Source: an uncultured Bacteroidales bacterium (GTDB lineage: Bacteria; Bacteroidota; Bacteroidia; Bacteroidales; Paludibacteraceae). From it: a DNA stretch of 64,000 bases. Position numbers and translations under genes: made by a program. The notes under the pieces were generated by a model. The model was not told the origin of the DNA and did no database searches. It was given only the letters and a program-made list of their open reading frames with translations. The first letter of the stretch is position 1. Each line of letters begins with the position of its first letter. This document shows, one piece after another, positions 48,955-57,548 of this stretch. Location: contig CAMEKM010000003.1 in NCBI GenBank assembly GCA_945921355.1, forward strand, positions 1 to 64,000, written 5' to 3'.

Positions 48955-49563
48955 TTAGTTTGTCCCATCAAAAGTAGGTGCAGTCGCTTGTCCTTCTGTA
49001 GAAATGTCTTTGCGATGTAGCACATTATTAATGGTCATGAAAATAATTTTCAAATCCAATGCAAAAGATACGTGATCCACATACCACACATCATATTCAA
49101 ATTTCTTGGTATGAGTGATGGTATTGCGTCCATTAACTTGTGCCCAACCCGTTATACCTGGACGTACCTCATGACGTCGCATCTGTGTAGGGGTGTAAAG
49201 TGGAAGATACTTGACGAGTAGTGGGCGGGGGCCAATAAGAGCCATATCCCCTTTGAGTACATTGAATAGTTGTGGCAACTCATCCAATGATGTAGAACGA
49301 ACAATGCGACCAACTTTGGTAAGGCGTTGTGCATCAGGTAATAGTTTGCCATCAACATCTCGCTCATCGGTCATGGTTTTGAATTTGATTACGCGAAATA
49401 CCTTGGCATCTTTACCTGGTCGCTCTTGTGTAAAAAAAGCCCCTGCTCCTTTGTTGGCAAAATATAACCAGATTGTAATAACCACTAATATGGGTGATAG
49501 GCATAATAATGCTATCAATGCTATACAGAAATCAATTAATCGTTTGAAGAAATGTTTATACAT
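48955..49563 (-). CDS. Initiating sugar-1-phosphate transferase (PglC-like)
   Basis: KRLIDFCIALIALLCLSPILVV; FRVIKFKTMTDERD; RSTSLDELPQLFNVLKGDMALIGPRPLL; RPGITGWAQVNGRN. Confidence 0.93.
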   Translation of the reverse strand: MYKHFFKRLIDFCIALIALLCLSPILVVITIWLYFANKGAGAFFTQERPGKDAKVFRVIKFKTMTDERDVDGKLLPDAQRLTKVGRIVRSTSLDELPQLFNVLKGDMALIGPRPLLVKYLPLYTPTQMRRHEVRPGITGWAQVNGRNTITHTKKFEYDVWYVDHVSFALDLKIIFMTINNVLHRKDISTEGQATAPTFDGTN

Positions 49564-49975
49564 CTTGTATTTTTCCGTTGTAAACTCGAATGTTTGTTTT
49601 TATTACTTTTGCAGGATTACCTACGGCAATGCAATTGTCAGGAATATTTTTAGTGACTACAGAACCACTACCAATAACCACTTCATTGCCAATTTTTACT
49701 CCTGGCATAATAATGGCATTAACTCCAATGACGCAATCTTTACCGATATACGTATCCACTCGCAAACTGCGACAATGGTCATGCGCCATGACAAAAGCGC
49801 CGTTTAATACCCATGTCCTGTCTCCAATATGTACACCTTGGGGATTAACGCTTTTGTCTAGATGTGCTTTGTGTGCTATACGAATTCCCGCACCTAAATC
49901 CATTTTGTACACTTTACGCAGAAAAGCTGGGTAGGCATTGGTGACAATTGTCCATATCTTGCTTCGTAGGCTCAT
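49556..49975 (-). CDS. Left-handed beta-helix (hexapeptide) acyltransferase
   Basis: IGDRTWVLNGAFVMAHDH, YIGKDCVIGVNAIIMPGVKIGNEVVIGSGSVVTKNIPDNCIAVGNPAKVI. Confidence 0.85.
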   Translation of the reverse strand: MSLRSKIWTIVTNAYPAFLRKVYKMDLGAGIRIAHKAHLDKSVNPQGVHIGDRTWVLNGAFVMAHDHCRSLRVDTYIGKDCVIGVNAIIMPGVKIGNEVVIGSGSVVTKNIPDNCIAVGNPAKVIKTNIRVYNGKIQDV

Positions 49976-49979
49976 AACA

Positions 49980-51044
49980 TTATATTTCTATCAATTCAGG
50001 AATGATGACGTTATTTGCTGTTATGAGCATAGTTCCCCAGCTGAGCCCAAGCCCAAAAGAAGAGCATAACATCTTGATAGGTTGATTGTTACGCATTGGT
50101 TCTGCAATACGAGTAACCATCAAAGATGGAATACTTGCTCCTCCAAGATTACCGAATTCCTCCAAATCGTATGGCACTTTTTCTGTTGGGAGTTTGAGTT
50201 TCTTGACTACTCGATCAACAATCAACTTGTTGGCTTGATGAATCAAGAAATAGTCAATGTCGGTATTGACATCAATATTGTAGTCATCTATCATTTGTTG
50301 GATTGACTTTGGCGGACGTGAGATGGCGAAAGTCAATACGGACATTCCATCAATCAATGTGTCTTTTGGAGCACGGATAATGCCATTGCCAAAATCCTCT
50401 TGGATAAATGATTCTGGTGTAATGCGATTGCGGAAACCTCCATGAGGGGTCATTAGCGACTTGTGTCCACTACCCAGTGTTTGGAAATCGATTATAATAT
50501 CTTCTGCAGATGTGTCGTACTCCAAAGCAATAGCTGTACCACAATCACCGAAGAGTGGAACACGACTTTTATCTTGTTGCGACCCCATACGTAAGGCGGT
50601 ATCTCCTACAAGTAATAGTGCACGATGAATATTGCCAGATGAAAGCATGTTGCCAGCCACATTGATGGCATATAATGTACCACAACATCCCATAGGCAAG
50701 TCAATGCAGAAGCAGTTGGTGGATAACCCTAAGCGGTCTTGCAAGAGACATGAGGTAGGTGGTGTGGGATAATAATCGCCTGTAACCGATTCAAAGACAA
50801 GCATATCAATGCTGTCTTTTTCCCAGCCCATATCTGCTAACAGTTTTTCTGCTGCGGCTTGGCACATGTCCGATGCGCACAGGGTCTCGGGTCCAATTCG
50901 GCGCTCTCTAATGCCTACGGTATTGTCAAATACAGTAGCTTCTTCTGGTGTAAATAATGGAATGTCTGCTGTCTTGACAATATGTTTTGGCATACAAGCA
51001 CTCACACCAGCCAATCGTACATTTTTAATAGTCCAACGAGCCAT
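49980..51044 (-). CDS. 3-oxoacyl-ACP synthase III (KASIII/FabH-like)
   Basis: Cys in DLPMGCCGTLYA, His in FLIHQANKLIV, Asn in FGNLGGASIPSLM. Confidence 0.9.
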   Translation of the reverse strand: MARWTIKNVRLAGVSACMPKHIVKTADIPLFTPEEATVFDNTVGIRERRIGPETLCASDMCQAAAEKLLADMGWEKDSIDMLVFESVTGDYYPTPPTSCLLQDRLGLSTNCFCIDLPMGCCGTLYAINVAGNMLSSGNIHRALLLVGDTALRMGSQQDKSRVPLFGDCGTAIALEYDTSAEDIIIDFQTLGSGHKSLMTPHGGFRNRITPESFIQEDFGNGIIRAPKDTLIDGMSVLTFAISRPPKSIQQMIDDYNIDVNTDIDYFLIHQANKLIVDRVVKKLKLPTEKVPYDLEEFGNLGGASIPSLMVTRIAEPMRNNQPIKMLCSSFGLGLSWGTMLITANNVIIPELIEI

Positions 51045-51059
51045 ATTGGGGTAAAAGTA

Positions 51060-51299
51060 TTAAAGTTCTATTCCGTTTTTAATAAGAATCTCTTTGCCTG
51101 CATTGTAACTGGTGCAAGCCATAATGTCCTCAGGATCAAGCATGAGGTCAAAGGTTTCTTCGAGCAAGGAGATAATGTTCAGTTGGTGAACAGAATCCCA
51201 TTCGCTAACAGTATCTTTGCTGTAGTTGTCACCTAATTGCTGAGGTGTTACACCGAATACTTCGGTAAAAATAGCGTTGAATTTCTCTAAGTTTGTCAT
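51060..51299 (-). CDS. Acyl carrier protein
   Basis: 79 aa, phosphopantetheine Ser in SEWDSVHQLNII. Confidence 0.85.
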   Translation of the reverse strand: MTNLEKFNAIFTEVFGVTPQQLGDNYSKDTVSEWDSVHQLNIISLLEETFDLMLDPEDIMACTSYNAGKEILIKNGIEL

Positions 51300-51413
51300 A
51301 TGATTTAGTTATTTATATCGTATAAATGTGCCACAGATGTGTTCTTATGAACCCGTCAATAACCCGTAATCAGCAGCCAATTTGCGGTCAAGTGATGGAG
51401 GGTGTGGTGGCAA

Positions 51414-52811
51414 TTAATTTATAGGTAGTTTACTATATAGTTTTTTTCCTGCTTCGTTTTTGGGTATTTCATCAATGACACGAATCTGGAATGAAGTGGC
51501 AACAATATGTGTTTTTTGCACGAGTGTGTCTTTGACATCATTTTGTTTGTCTGCATTAGTAATATAGACGAGCATTTTTTCATCCGTACCTACGCAAGCA
51601 CACTCAATCCCGCAGTCTGTTTGTACGATTTGTTCGCATTCATCTAGTCCGACACGCATGCCAAAGAGTTTGAGGAATCGTCCCATGCGACCAACGATGT
51701 AGTAACAACCATCTTCGTCAAAGTAAGCAAGATCGCCTGTTCGAATATATCCATCGCGTTCGTCTCCTAACGCCAGATCCGCTTGCTCGCGAGCATATCC
51801 CATTGTAACATTTTTGCCACGATAGCACATCTCGCCTTCGGTATGAGGCGTAGTGATAGGGTTACCGTCCGTGTCAATAAGTGATAATTCGCCATTAGGA
51901 ACTGCAATGCCGATACTTCCAACCTTCTCTAGTGCCCATTTCGCAGGAAGATACGCCATGCGTGCGGTGCATTCAGATTGACCATAGGTGGCTATCCAAC
52001 GTTTGCCATTGTCGCGACAATACTCTGCAAACTTAATATTGAGATCAGCTGGCATTTTTCCTCCACCTTGTGTAAGTAGCTCCAAATGAGGGAGGTCCAT
52101 GCGGAAGAAACGCATAAGATTGAGAATCTGAAAACTATATGGAACACCAGTAAAGGATGTGGCTTGTTGTTCTTTGAGGAACTTCCAGAAATTAGGGTCT
52201 GTCATACTCAATCCTGTGATGAGAATGGTTGCTCCTACTCGTAAGTGACTGAAGACCATAGATAATCCCATGGTGTAGTAGAGTGGCAAAACCATTAGCG
52301 GGCGATCCGTTCCTTTTAAATCGAAGAATGTGGAGATGTTGAGTCCAGCCGCCTCGATATTGTCGTATTTATGACGAACGAGTTTAGGGCTACCTGTGCT
52401 ACCTGATGTGGGAAGTAGGTGGGATAGTTCGCTATGAAGAGTTGGCGTAGTGTCAGATATTTTGGCAAGTGTGTAATCGTATTGACAATCAACGACTTCG
52501 CCTTGCACTGCAAAATGATTAGGTGCGCAGATATATGTGGGTTGATAGGTGTGGAGCAATTGCTGGTATAGTGTGTCTTCCGTCTTGACATTGAGGATAA
52601 GTGGTACCAACTGGCGACTATCTAACATGCTCATTACCCATGCAATTCCACCTACGTTGTTCTCCACAAGAAGAAAACATAACGAGCGTGTAGGGATGAG
52701 TAATGTAATATGCTTTGAGAGTTGGCTAATTTCTGCATAGCGCAACTCTGCCCCACTGGAGTCAATGGCGACAATGCGTTGTGGGTCAATATGTTGTAAA
52801 TCTAAAATCAT
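51414..52811 (-). CDS. AMP-dependent acyl-CoA/acyl-ACP synthetase
   Basis: LLPTSGSTGSPKLVRHKY, ATYGQSECTARMAYLP, IRTGDLAYFDEDGCYYIVGR, C-terminal NEAGKKLY. Confidence 0.9.
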   Translation of the reverse strand: MILDLQHIDPQRIVAIDSSGAELRYAEISQLSKHITLLIPTRSLCFLLVENNVGGIAWVMSMLDSRQLVPLILNVKTEDTLYQQLLHTYQPTYICAPNHFAVQGEVVDCQYDYTLAKISDTTPTLHSELSHLLPTSGSTGSPKLVRHKYDNIEAAGLNISTFFDLKGTDRPLMVLPLYYTMGLSMVFSHLRVGATILITGLSMTDPNFWKFLKEQQATSFTGVPYSFQILNLMRFFRMDLPHLELLTQGGGKMPADLNIKFAEYCRDNGKRWIATYGQSECTARMAYLPAKWALEKVGSIGIAVPNGELSLIDTDGNPITTPHTEGEMCYRGKNVTMGYAREQADLALGDERDGYIRTGDLAYFDEDGCYYIVGRMGRFLKLFGMRVGLDECEQIVQTDCGIECACVGTDEKMLVYITNADKQNDVKDTLVQKTHIVATSFQIRVIDEIPKNEAGKKLYSKLPIN

Positions 52812-53539
52812 TATATGGAAGCGCAGCCATCTACGCCAAGAATTTGTCCAGAAATATAGTTTGCTCTATCGGAAGCAAGGAACGCGCATGCGTGTGCGAT
52901 GTCTTCTGGTGTGCCTAATCTACCTAAAGCGATGCGTCCGATGCGAGCATCAATCTTTTCGCCATCGCTCTCATAGAGTTCGGCGAAGCGTTCAGTTTTG
53001 ACGATGCCAGGTGCTACTGCATTAACGCGGATGCCCTGTGCTGCAAGTTCTTTAGCTGCGGATTTGGTCATTGAGATGATAGCACCTTTTGTTGCAGAAT
53101 ATGCTACTTGACCAGGTGATCCGAGTACCGCAGTCACGGAGGCAATGTTGACAATAGAGCCTCCACCGCATCGCGCCATGAGACGACTAACCAACTGAAG
53201 CAATTCCATCGCAGCAATAACATTCACGAGGAACATGCGTTCTGTCTCCTCGCGGGTAATCATGCCTATCTTACGATTGTAAACGATACCCGCATTGTTA
53301 ACGAGGCAGTCAATGCGTCCTTCGGTTTTGAAGATTTGCATAAAAGCAGTCTTTACGCTAGTAGCATCGGTGATGTCTAGCACAACAGGATGAATATGCT
53401 CGTTGTTAGCAGTGAAGTCTTGTCTATCGCACGCATATACAATGGCTCCGTCAACAGCAAACTGCTCAGCAATTTGTCGTCCGATTCCTTGTGCAGCACC
53501 TGTGATGATGCACACTTTATTTTCAAGTAGTTGGCTCAT
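52811..53539 (-). CDS. SDR-family oxidoreductase (FabG-like)
   Basis: IITGAAQGIGRQIAE, NNAGIVYNRK, IASVTAV...VAYSATKGAI, NYISGQILGVDG. Confidence 0.88.
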   Translation of the reverse strand: MSQLLENKVCIITGAAQGIGRQIAEQFAVDGAIVYACDRQDFTANNEHIHPVVLDITDATSVKTAFMQIFKTEGRIDCLVNNAGIVYNRKIGMITREETERMFLVNVIAAMELLQLVSRLMARCGGGSIVNIASVTAVLGSPGQVAYSATKGAIISMTKSAAKELAAQGIRVNAVAPGIVKTERFAELYESDGEKIDARIGRIALGRLGTPEDIAHACAFLASDRANYISGQILGVDGCASI

Positions 53540-53541
53540 GA

Positions 53542-54288
53542 TTATGATAATGTAAGTCCTCCGTCAAGTTTGATCTCTGTACCAGTAGTCCATGCAGATG
53601 CATCAGACAGCAAGTAAATAGTAGCATATGCTACTTCTTCTGGTTTGCCGTATCGCTTGATTGGATATTGAGCTAAATTAGCATTTTTTTGTTCTTCACT
53701 AATAGGAATGTTACTCAGTGCTTCTGTCTCGATCATTGCAGGATTGACGCTATTGAAACGAATGTTTTTGCTGGCAAGTTCGAGAGCTGCTGAACGCATA
53801 AAAGCATCTAGACCACTTTTAGTAACTGCGTAGAGCGCATTAGCCGTAGAAACGCGATATACTCCAGCTGCAGATGAGATGAATACAACGGAAGAATTCT
53901 TTGCTAATTTCTTTCGTTTTAATAGTTGCTTTGTCAATAGAATAGGAGCGTGTAGGTTGATTTGCTCAAACTCATTGATTTTGGCTTTGGTGATAGCTTG
54001 AATGGGGACTAGCCCTAAAATACCAGCACTATGCACACATCCCGTGAGGGTAGGCAGTTGCTCAACTATAGTAATAATATCTTCTTCAATTGTAATGTCA
54101 GCCACAATATATTTGTGTTGCCCCTCTTTTAATTGAGACAACGTCTCTTGCAATCTACTTTCATTACGTCCTGTAAGAATAATATCGGCTCCTAGTTTAC
54201 TACATTCTATAGCAATAGTGCGACCGATGCCAGAAGAGGCACCAGTGACAAGAATTGTTTTACCTATTAGTGCAAAAGGATTATGCAT
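53542..54288 (-). CDS. SDR-family oxidoreductase
   Basis: LVTGASSGIGRTIA, FISSAAGVYRVSTANALYAVTKSGL, TTGTEIKLDGGLTL. Confidence 0.88.
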   Translation of the reverse strand: MHNPFALIGKTILVTGASSGIGRTIAIECSKLGADIILTGRNESRLQETLSQLKEGQHKYIVADITIEEDIITIVEQLPTLTGCVHSAGILGLVPIQAITKAKINEFEQINLHAPILLTKQLLKRKKLAKNSSVVFISSAAGVYRVSTANALYAVTKSGLDAFMRSAALELASKNIRFNSVNPAMIETEALSNIPISEEQKNANLAQYPIKRYGKPEEVAYATIYLLSDASAWTTGTEIKLDGGLTLS

Positions 54289-54515
54289 TATTGTTTGCTT
54301 GCTACAAGATCAAAGAGCTCCTGAATGGTATTAGTTTTGCGCATTTCTTCAGGAGGAAGAACAATACCATACTCTTCATCAACCATGGTAATTACCAATA
54401 ATGCCACCAAAGATGTCCATCCTTCCACTTTGCGGAAGTTAGTTTCTGGTGTCAGTTCTACGTTTAGTTCATCAAATTGATCAGCTACGTTTTGAATAAA
54501 AAGTTGAATATCCAT
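54288..54515 (-). CDS. Acyl carrier protein
   Basis: 75 aa; GWTSLVALLVITMVDEEYGI (TSL in place of DSL, Ser kept). Confidence 0.8.
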   Translation of the reverse strand: MDIQLFIQNVADQFDELNVELTPETNFRKVEGWTSLVALLVITMVDEEYGIVLPPEEMRKTNTIQELFDLVASKQ

Positions 54516-54536
54516 AATTTTTTGTATTAAAAGTGA

Positions 54537-55166
54537 TTACATTAATTTCTTTGCGGGGTTCCCCATAACTGTGGTTCCTTCTTTTACCCGACGAATAACA
54601 AAACTGCATGCGGCTACTCGTGAGTGGCTTTCTATTGTTACATTGTGGCTAATCATTGCGGAAGTGTGGATATCAGTTCCATCTTGCACAATTGTTCCGC
54701 CAACAAGCGTTACATGCGTATCGATTCTATTCCAGTTTCCTATAACAGAATCATGCCCTACTACAGTGTATGATTGAATGAGATTATATTTGCCAACTTT
54801 TGCATCTGCCCCAATAGATGTGAATGCACCAACGATGGTGCCTTCTCCAATCTGTACATTAGTTCCCAGACGTGCAGTAGCATGAATCATTGTAAGGAAT
54901 TTTCCACCTCTAACTACAATCTCTTCCATGCATTTTTGTCTACTAGTTCCTCCTATGGAACAAACAAATACTTCGTCTTCTTGTGGTTGGTAGCCTTGTA
55001 TAGGAGCAATTATAGGAGGATAATTAGCAAAATTATCTAGTGCTGCTACGTTGTCATCAATAAATCCACGGATGTCGTATTGTGTGCCATACCCAATACT
55101 TTCTCTTGCCATGTCATACATGGTTCTTCCCATGCCTCCTGCGCCTATAATAATCAAATGTTTCAT
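54537..55166 (-). CDS. PglD/NeuD-family sugar N- or O-acyltransferase
   Basis: KHLIIIGAGGMGRTMYDM Rossmann-like start; hexapeptide repeats; VGHDSVIGNWNRI catalytic-His context; MGNPAKKLM. Confidence 0.85.
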   Translation of the reverse strand: MKHLIIIGAGGMGRTMYDMARESIGYGTQYDIRGFIDDNVAALDNFANYPPIIAPIQGYQPQEDEVFVCSIGGTSRQKCMEEIVVRGGKFLTMIHATARLGTNVQIGEGTIVGAFTSIGADAKVGKYNLIQSYTVVGHDSVIGNWNRIDTHVTLVGGTIVQDGTDIHTSAMISHNVTIESHSRVAACSFVIRRVKEGTTVMGNPAKKLM

Positions 55167-55186
55167 ACTTATGTGTATAAAGTCTG

Positions 55187-55217
55187 CAAAGTTACAACTT
55201 TTTTTTGAATTGTGCAA
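55187..55217 (-). promoter_or_regulatory. Internal promoter at the head of the acyl module
   Basis: Minus strand TTG-N20-TAACTTTG. Confidence 0.75.
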
Positions 55218-55223
55218 GAAAAA

Positions 55224-56324
55224 TCACTTTGTCAAAGCAGAAAGTAGCAAATTTTCTGATTTAGATTTTATTTTATTGTAAAGAGGACGAATATCGGCAT
55301 AGTTTATTTCGTTAACAGACTTGGGATGAGTTTGATAGTGTTCAGATAGATTCATATGCTGTAGTAATGTTTGAACACGATCAGCATTTTTGCTCAGTCC
55401 AACTGTAATGAATTGTTTCTCAAAGATAGTTGCAAATGCGGTGCCGTGGAAGGAGGTTGCTACAACGAATTCAGCATCTCGAATAGCATGCAAGAAATCA
55501 ATAGGAGATGCATTAGAGATGTGATTTTTTCTAGGTAATGTATGCACTTGTGCATTCATAATTAGCAAATCACAGTTCATAGATTTAGCTTTCTCTGCAG
55601 CAAAAGCCATAGCTTCTTTAGATTGTATAAGTTCGTAGTAAAGTACATACTGCTGCTGATGGTACCGTGATTGAGGTAAGAGCTTACTCCACTGCTCTCG
55701 TGTGAGTAAGAGAGTAGGATCCAAGACCACATCGGCATCGTAGTTGAGACTATTAATGAGCTCTTTAAGACTATTTTCACGAACTAAGATTGTATCGAAT
55801 GCTTTAAGATATTGTTGGAATAATAGTCGGTCCTGATCATTTAAGGATATAATACCCATACTTGCGGCATAGGTAATACAACGAGTTGTTTTGGGGACGT
55901 TCTGACAAAAGAACATTGGATCAAATCCAACATATTTGCCTTCGTATTCTTGTGTTCGCCAAACTTGATCACTACCCACAATAATATAGTCATACAACCC
56001 ACTCTCAATTTGGGAATGAGGAGATGTATATTTAATTTGTGATTTCAATTCAAGAAAGTTGGAGGCAAATTGGTTGAATTTTTGCATTCGTATATATCGC
56101 CGAATAATCGTTAAGCAATCCGAGATAAAATTTATTATCTTATTGATACAACCTGTACCATGTATTGATTTGATTAACACGTACTGTTGTTGATGACTAA
56201 TGGGCCAATAGTCAATAAATTCGACAGAATGCCCCTGCTCACGCAAAAAGGTAAGTAGCGCATATGCTTGCAGCATCGCGCCATAATTATGTGCTCGATG
56301 ATATGTTAGAATTCCTATTTTCAT
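55224..56324 (-). CDS. Polysaccharide pyruvyl transferase family protein
   Basis: KIGILTYHRAHNYGAMLQAYAL, VGSDQVWR, DPTLLL, FVVATSFHGTAFATIF. Confidence 0.9.
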   Translation of the reverse strand: MKIGILTYHRAHNYGAMLQAYALLTFLREQGHSVEFIDYWPISHQQQYVLIKSIHGTGCINKIINFISDCLTIIRRYIRMQKFNQFASNFLELKSQIKYTSPHSQIESGLYDYIIVGSDQVWRTQEYEGKYVGFDPMFFCQNVPKTTRCITYAASMGIISLNDQDRLLFQQYLKAFDTILVRENSLKELINSLNYDADVVLDPTLLLTREQWSKLLPQSRYHQQQYVLYYELIQSKEAMAFAAEKAKSMNCDLLIMNAQVHTLPRKNHISNASPIDFLHAIRDAEFVVATSFHGTAFATIFEKQFITVGLSKNADRVQTLLQHMNLSEHYQTHPKSVNEINYADIRPLYNKIKSKSENLLLSALTK

Positions 56325-57526
56325 GGTTGTTCTATTCTTTTTCTTTCTTGTTCACTCCATCCTACTAGAGTTCCAATACTAATCATAACTAGTACGCAGG
56401 TATGACTAAGAATAATGATTGATACTACACTCAAAACGGCAAAGATTGTTAGGATGGCTGCTAATGCAGGCGCATACGTGTTTTTTTGACGAATTGCTGT
56501 AATAGTATATAGTGTGGTAGAACCGAAAAATAAAACGTAGAAGATAAAGTTGAAAATACCATAATTATATATAATTTCCAAGAAGTCATTATGGGCGGTC
56601 AAGTTTTCCCAACTATATTTTGTGGTGGACAGATGTCCGTTACCAAAGATCCAAAATTCAAAATCTTGCATGCTCAGTCGTTGAATAAGACCATTCCAGA
56701 TATCTAATCGTCCTGAACCTGTTTCATCATCCCTATCGGAAAGGCGCTCAATGATATTATCTCCTAAGTACTTGATAAGTACATAGAATAGAATTACTAG
56801 TACAACCAAAGTGATAAATAGTATGATGGCTGTTTTGAGTCCTTTTTTTGAGATAAATTGCGATGCTAACAGATATGCGAATAATCCTAAAACGAGAGCA
56901 ATTAATCCTCCACGTTTGATGGAACTAACAATAATTACAGATACAATCAGAATGCTAATAACTCGTAACCAACGCTTATCGCATGCTAACATGATAGGTA
57001 ATAAATACAAAGCATAATATGCTACTCCAAAGTGACCTCTCTCGCCGAGTATATTGTATGTCGAATAGATAGAAAAATAGGAATATAGACATGCCAATAT
57101 TGTTAACATGATGATTACAAAGGTGTCATTTTTCTTTTCATACTGGAATGCAATGTTGTAGCTGCCCAAGAGTGATAGGAGTGGGGCTATAAATATCAAT
57201 ACATTAGCAATTAATTGTTTGATATTACCAGTATGTGTGACAAATAAGGATATACAAGTACCTATTATAAAAATAGTAAACCATTGAAAAAGTTTAGGTG
57301 TATTATGTATGGTATGATTGATGTGTTTTTCGCTGAAATACCACCACGCACATATAAACCAGACCGCGCAAAAGATTAATCTGATATAGTGAGCATATTG
57401 CAGTTCCACTTGCATGGTGTTGTCATCGTTCACAATCATATACATCGTGACCATGATATTCACAAAAAATGCAAACATCATATAGGCTTTTTGTAGTGTC
57501 TCTTTTGCTATTGTACCATTTCTCAT
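56321..57526 (-). CDS. O-antigen polymerase/ligase-like membrane protein (Wzy)
   Basis: Multi-TM; DRDDETGSGRLDIWNGLIQ and HNDFLEIIYNYGI motif of the Wzy/WaaL family. Confidence 0.85.
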   Translation of the reverse strand: MRNGTIAKETLQKAYMMFAFFVNIMVTMYMIVNDDNTMQVELQYAHYIRLIFCAVWFICAWWYFSEKHINHTIHNTPKLFQWFTIFIIGTCISLFVTHTGNIKQLIANVLIFIAPLLSLLGSYNIAFQYEKKNDTFVIIMLTILACLYSYFSIYSTYNILGERGHFGVAYYALYLLPIMLACDKRWLRVISILIVSVIIVSSIKRGGLIALVLGLFAYLLASQFISKKGLKTAIILFITLVVLVILFYVLIKYLGDNIIERLSDRDDETGSGRLDIWNGLIQRLSMQDFEFWIFGNGHLSTTKYSWENLTAHNDFLEIIYNYGIFNFIFYVLFFGSTTLYTITAIRQKNTYAPALAAILTIFAVLSVVSIIILSHTCVLVMISIGTLVGWSEQERKRIEQP

Positions 57527-57548
57527 TGTATAATGTTATTTGTAATTA

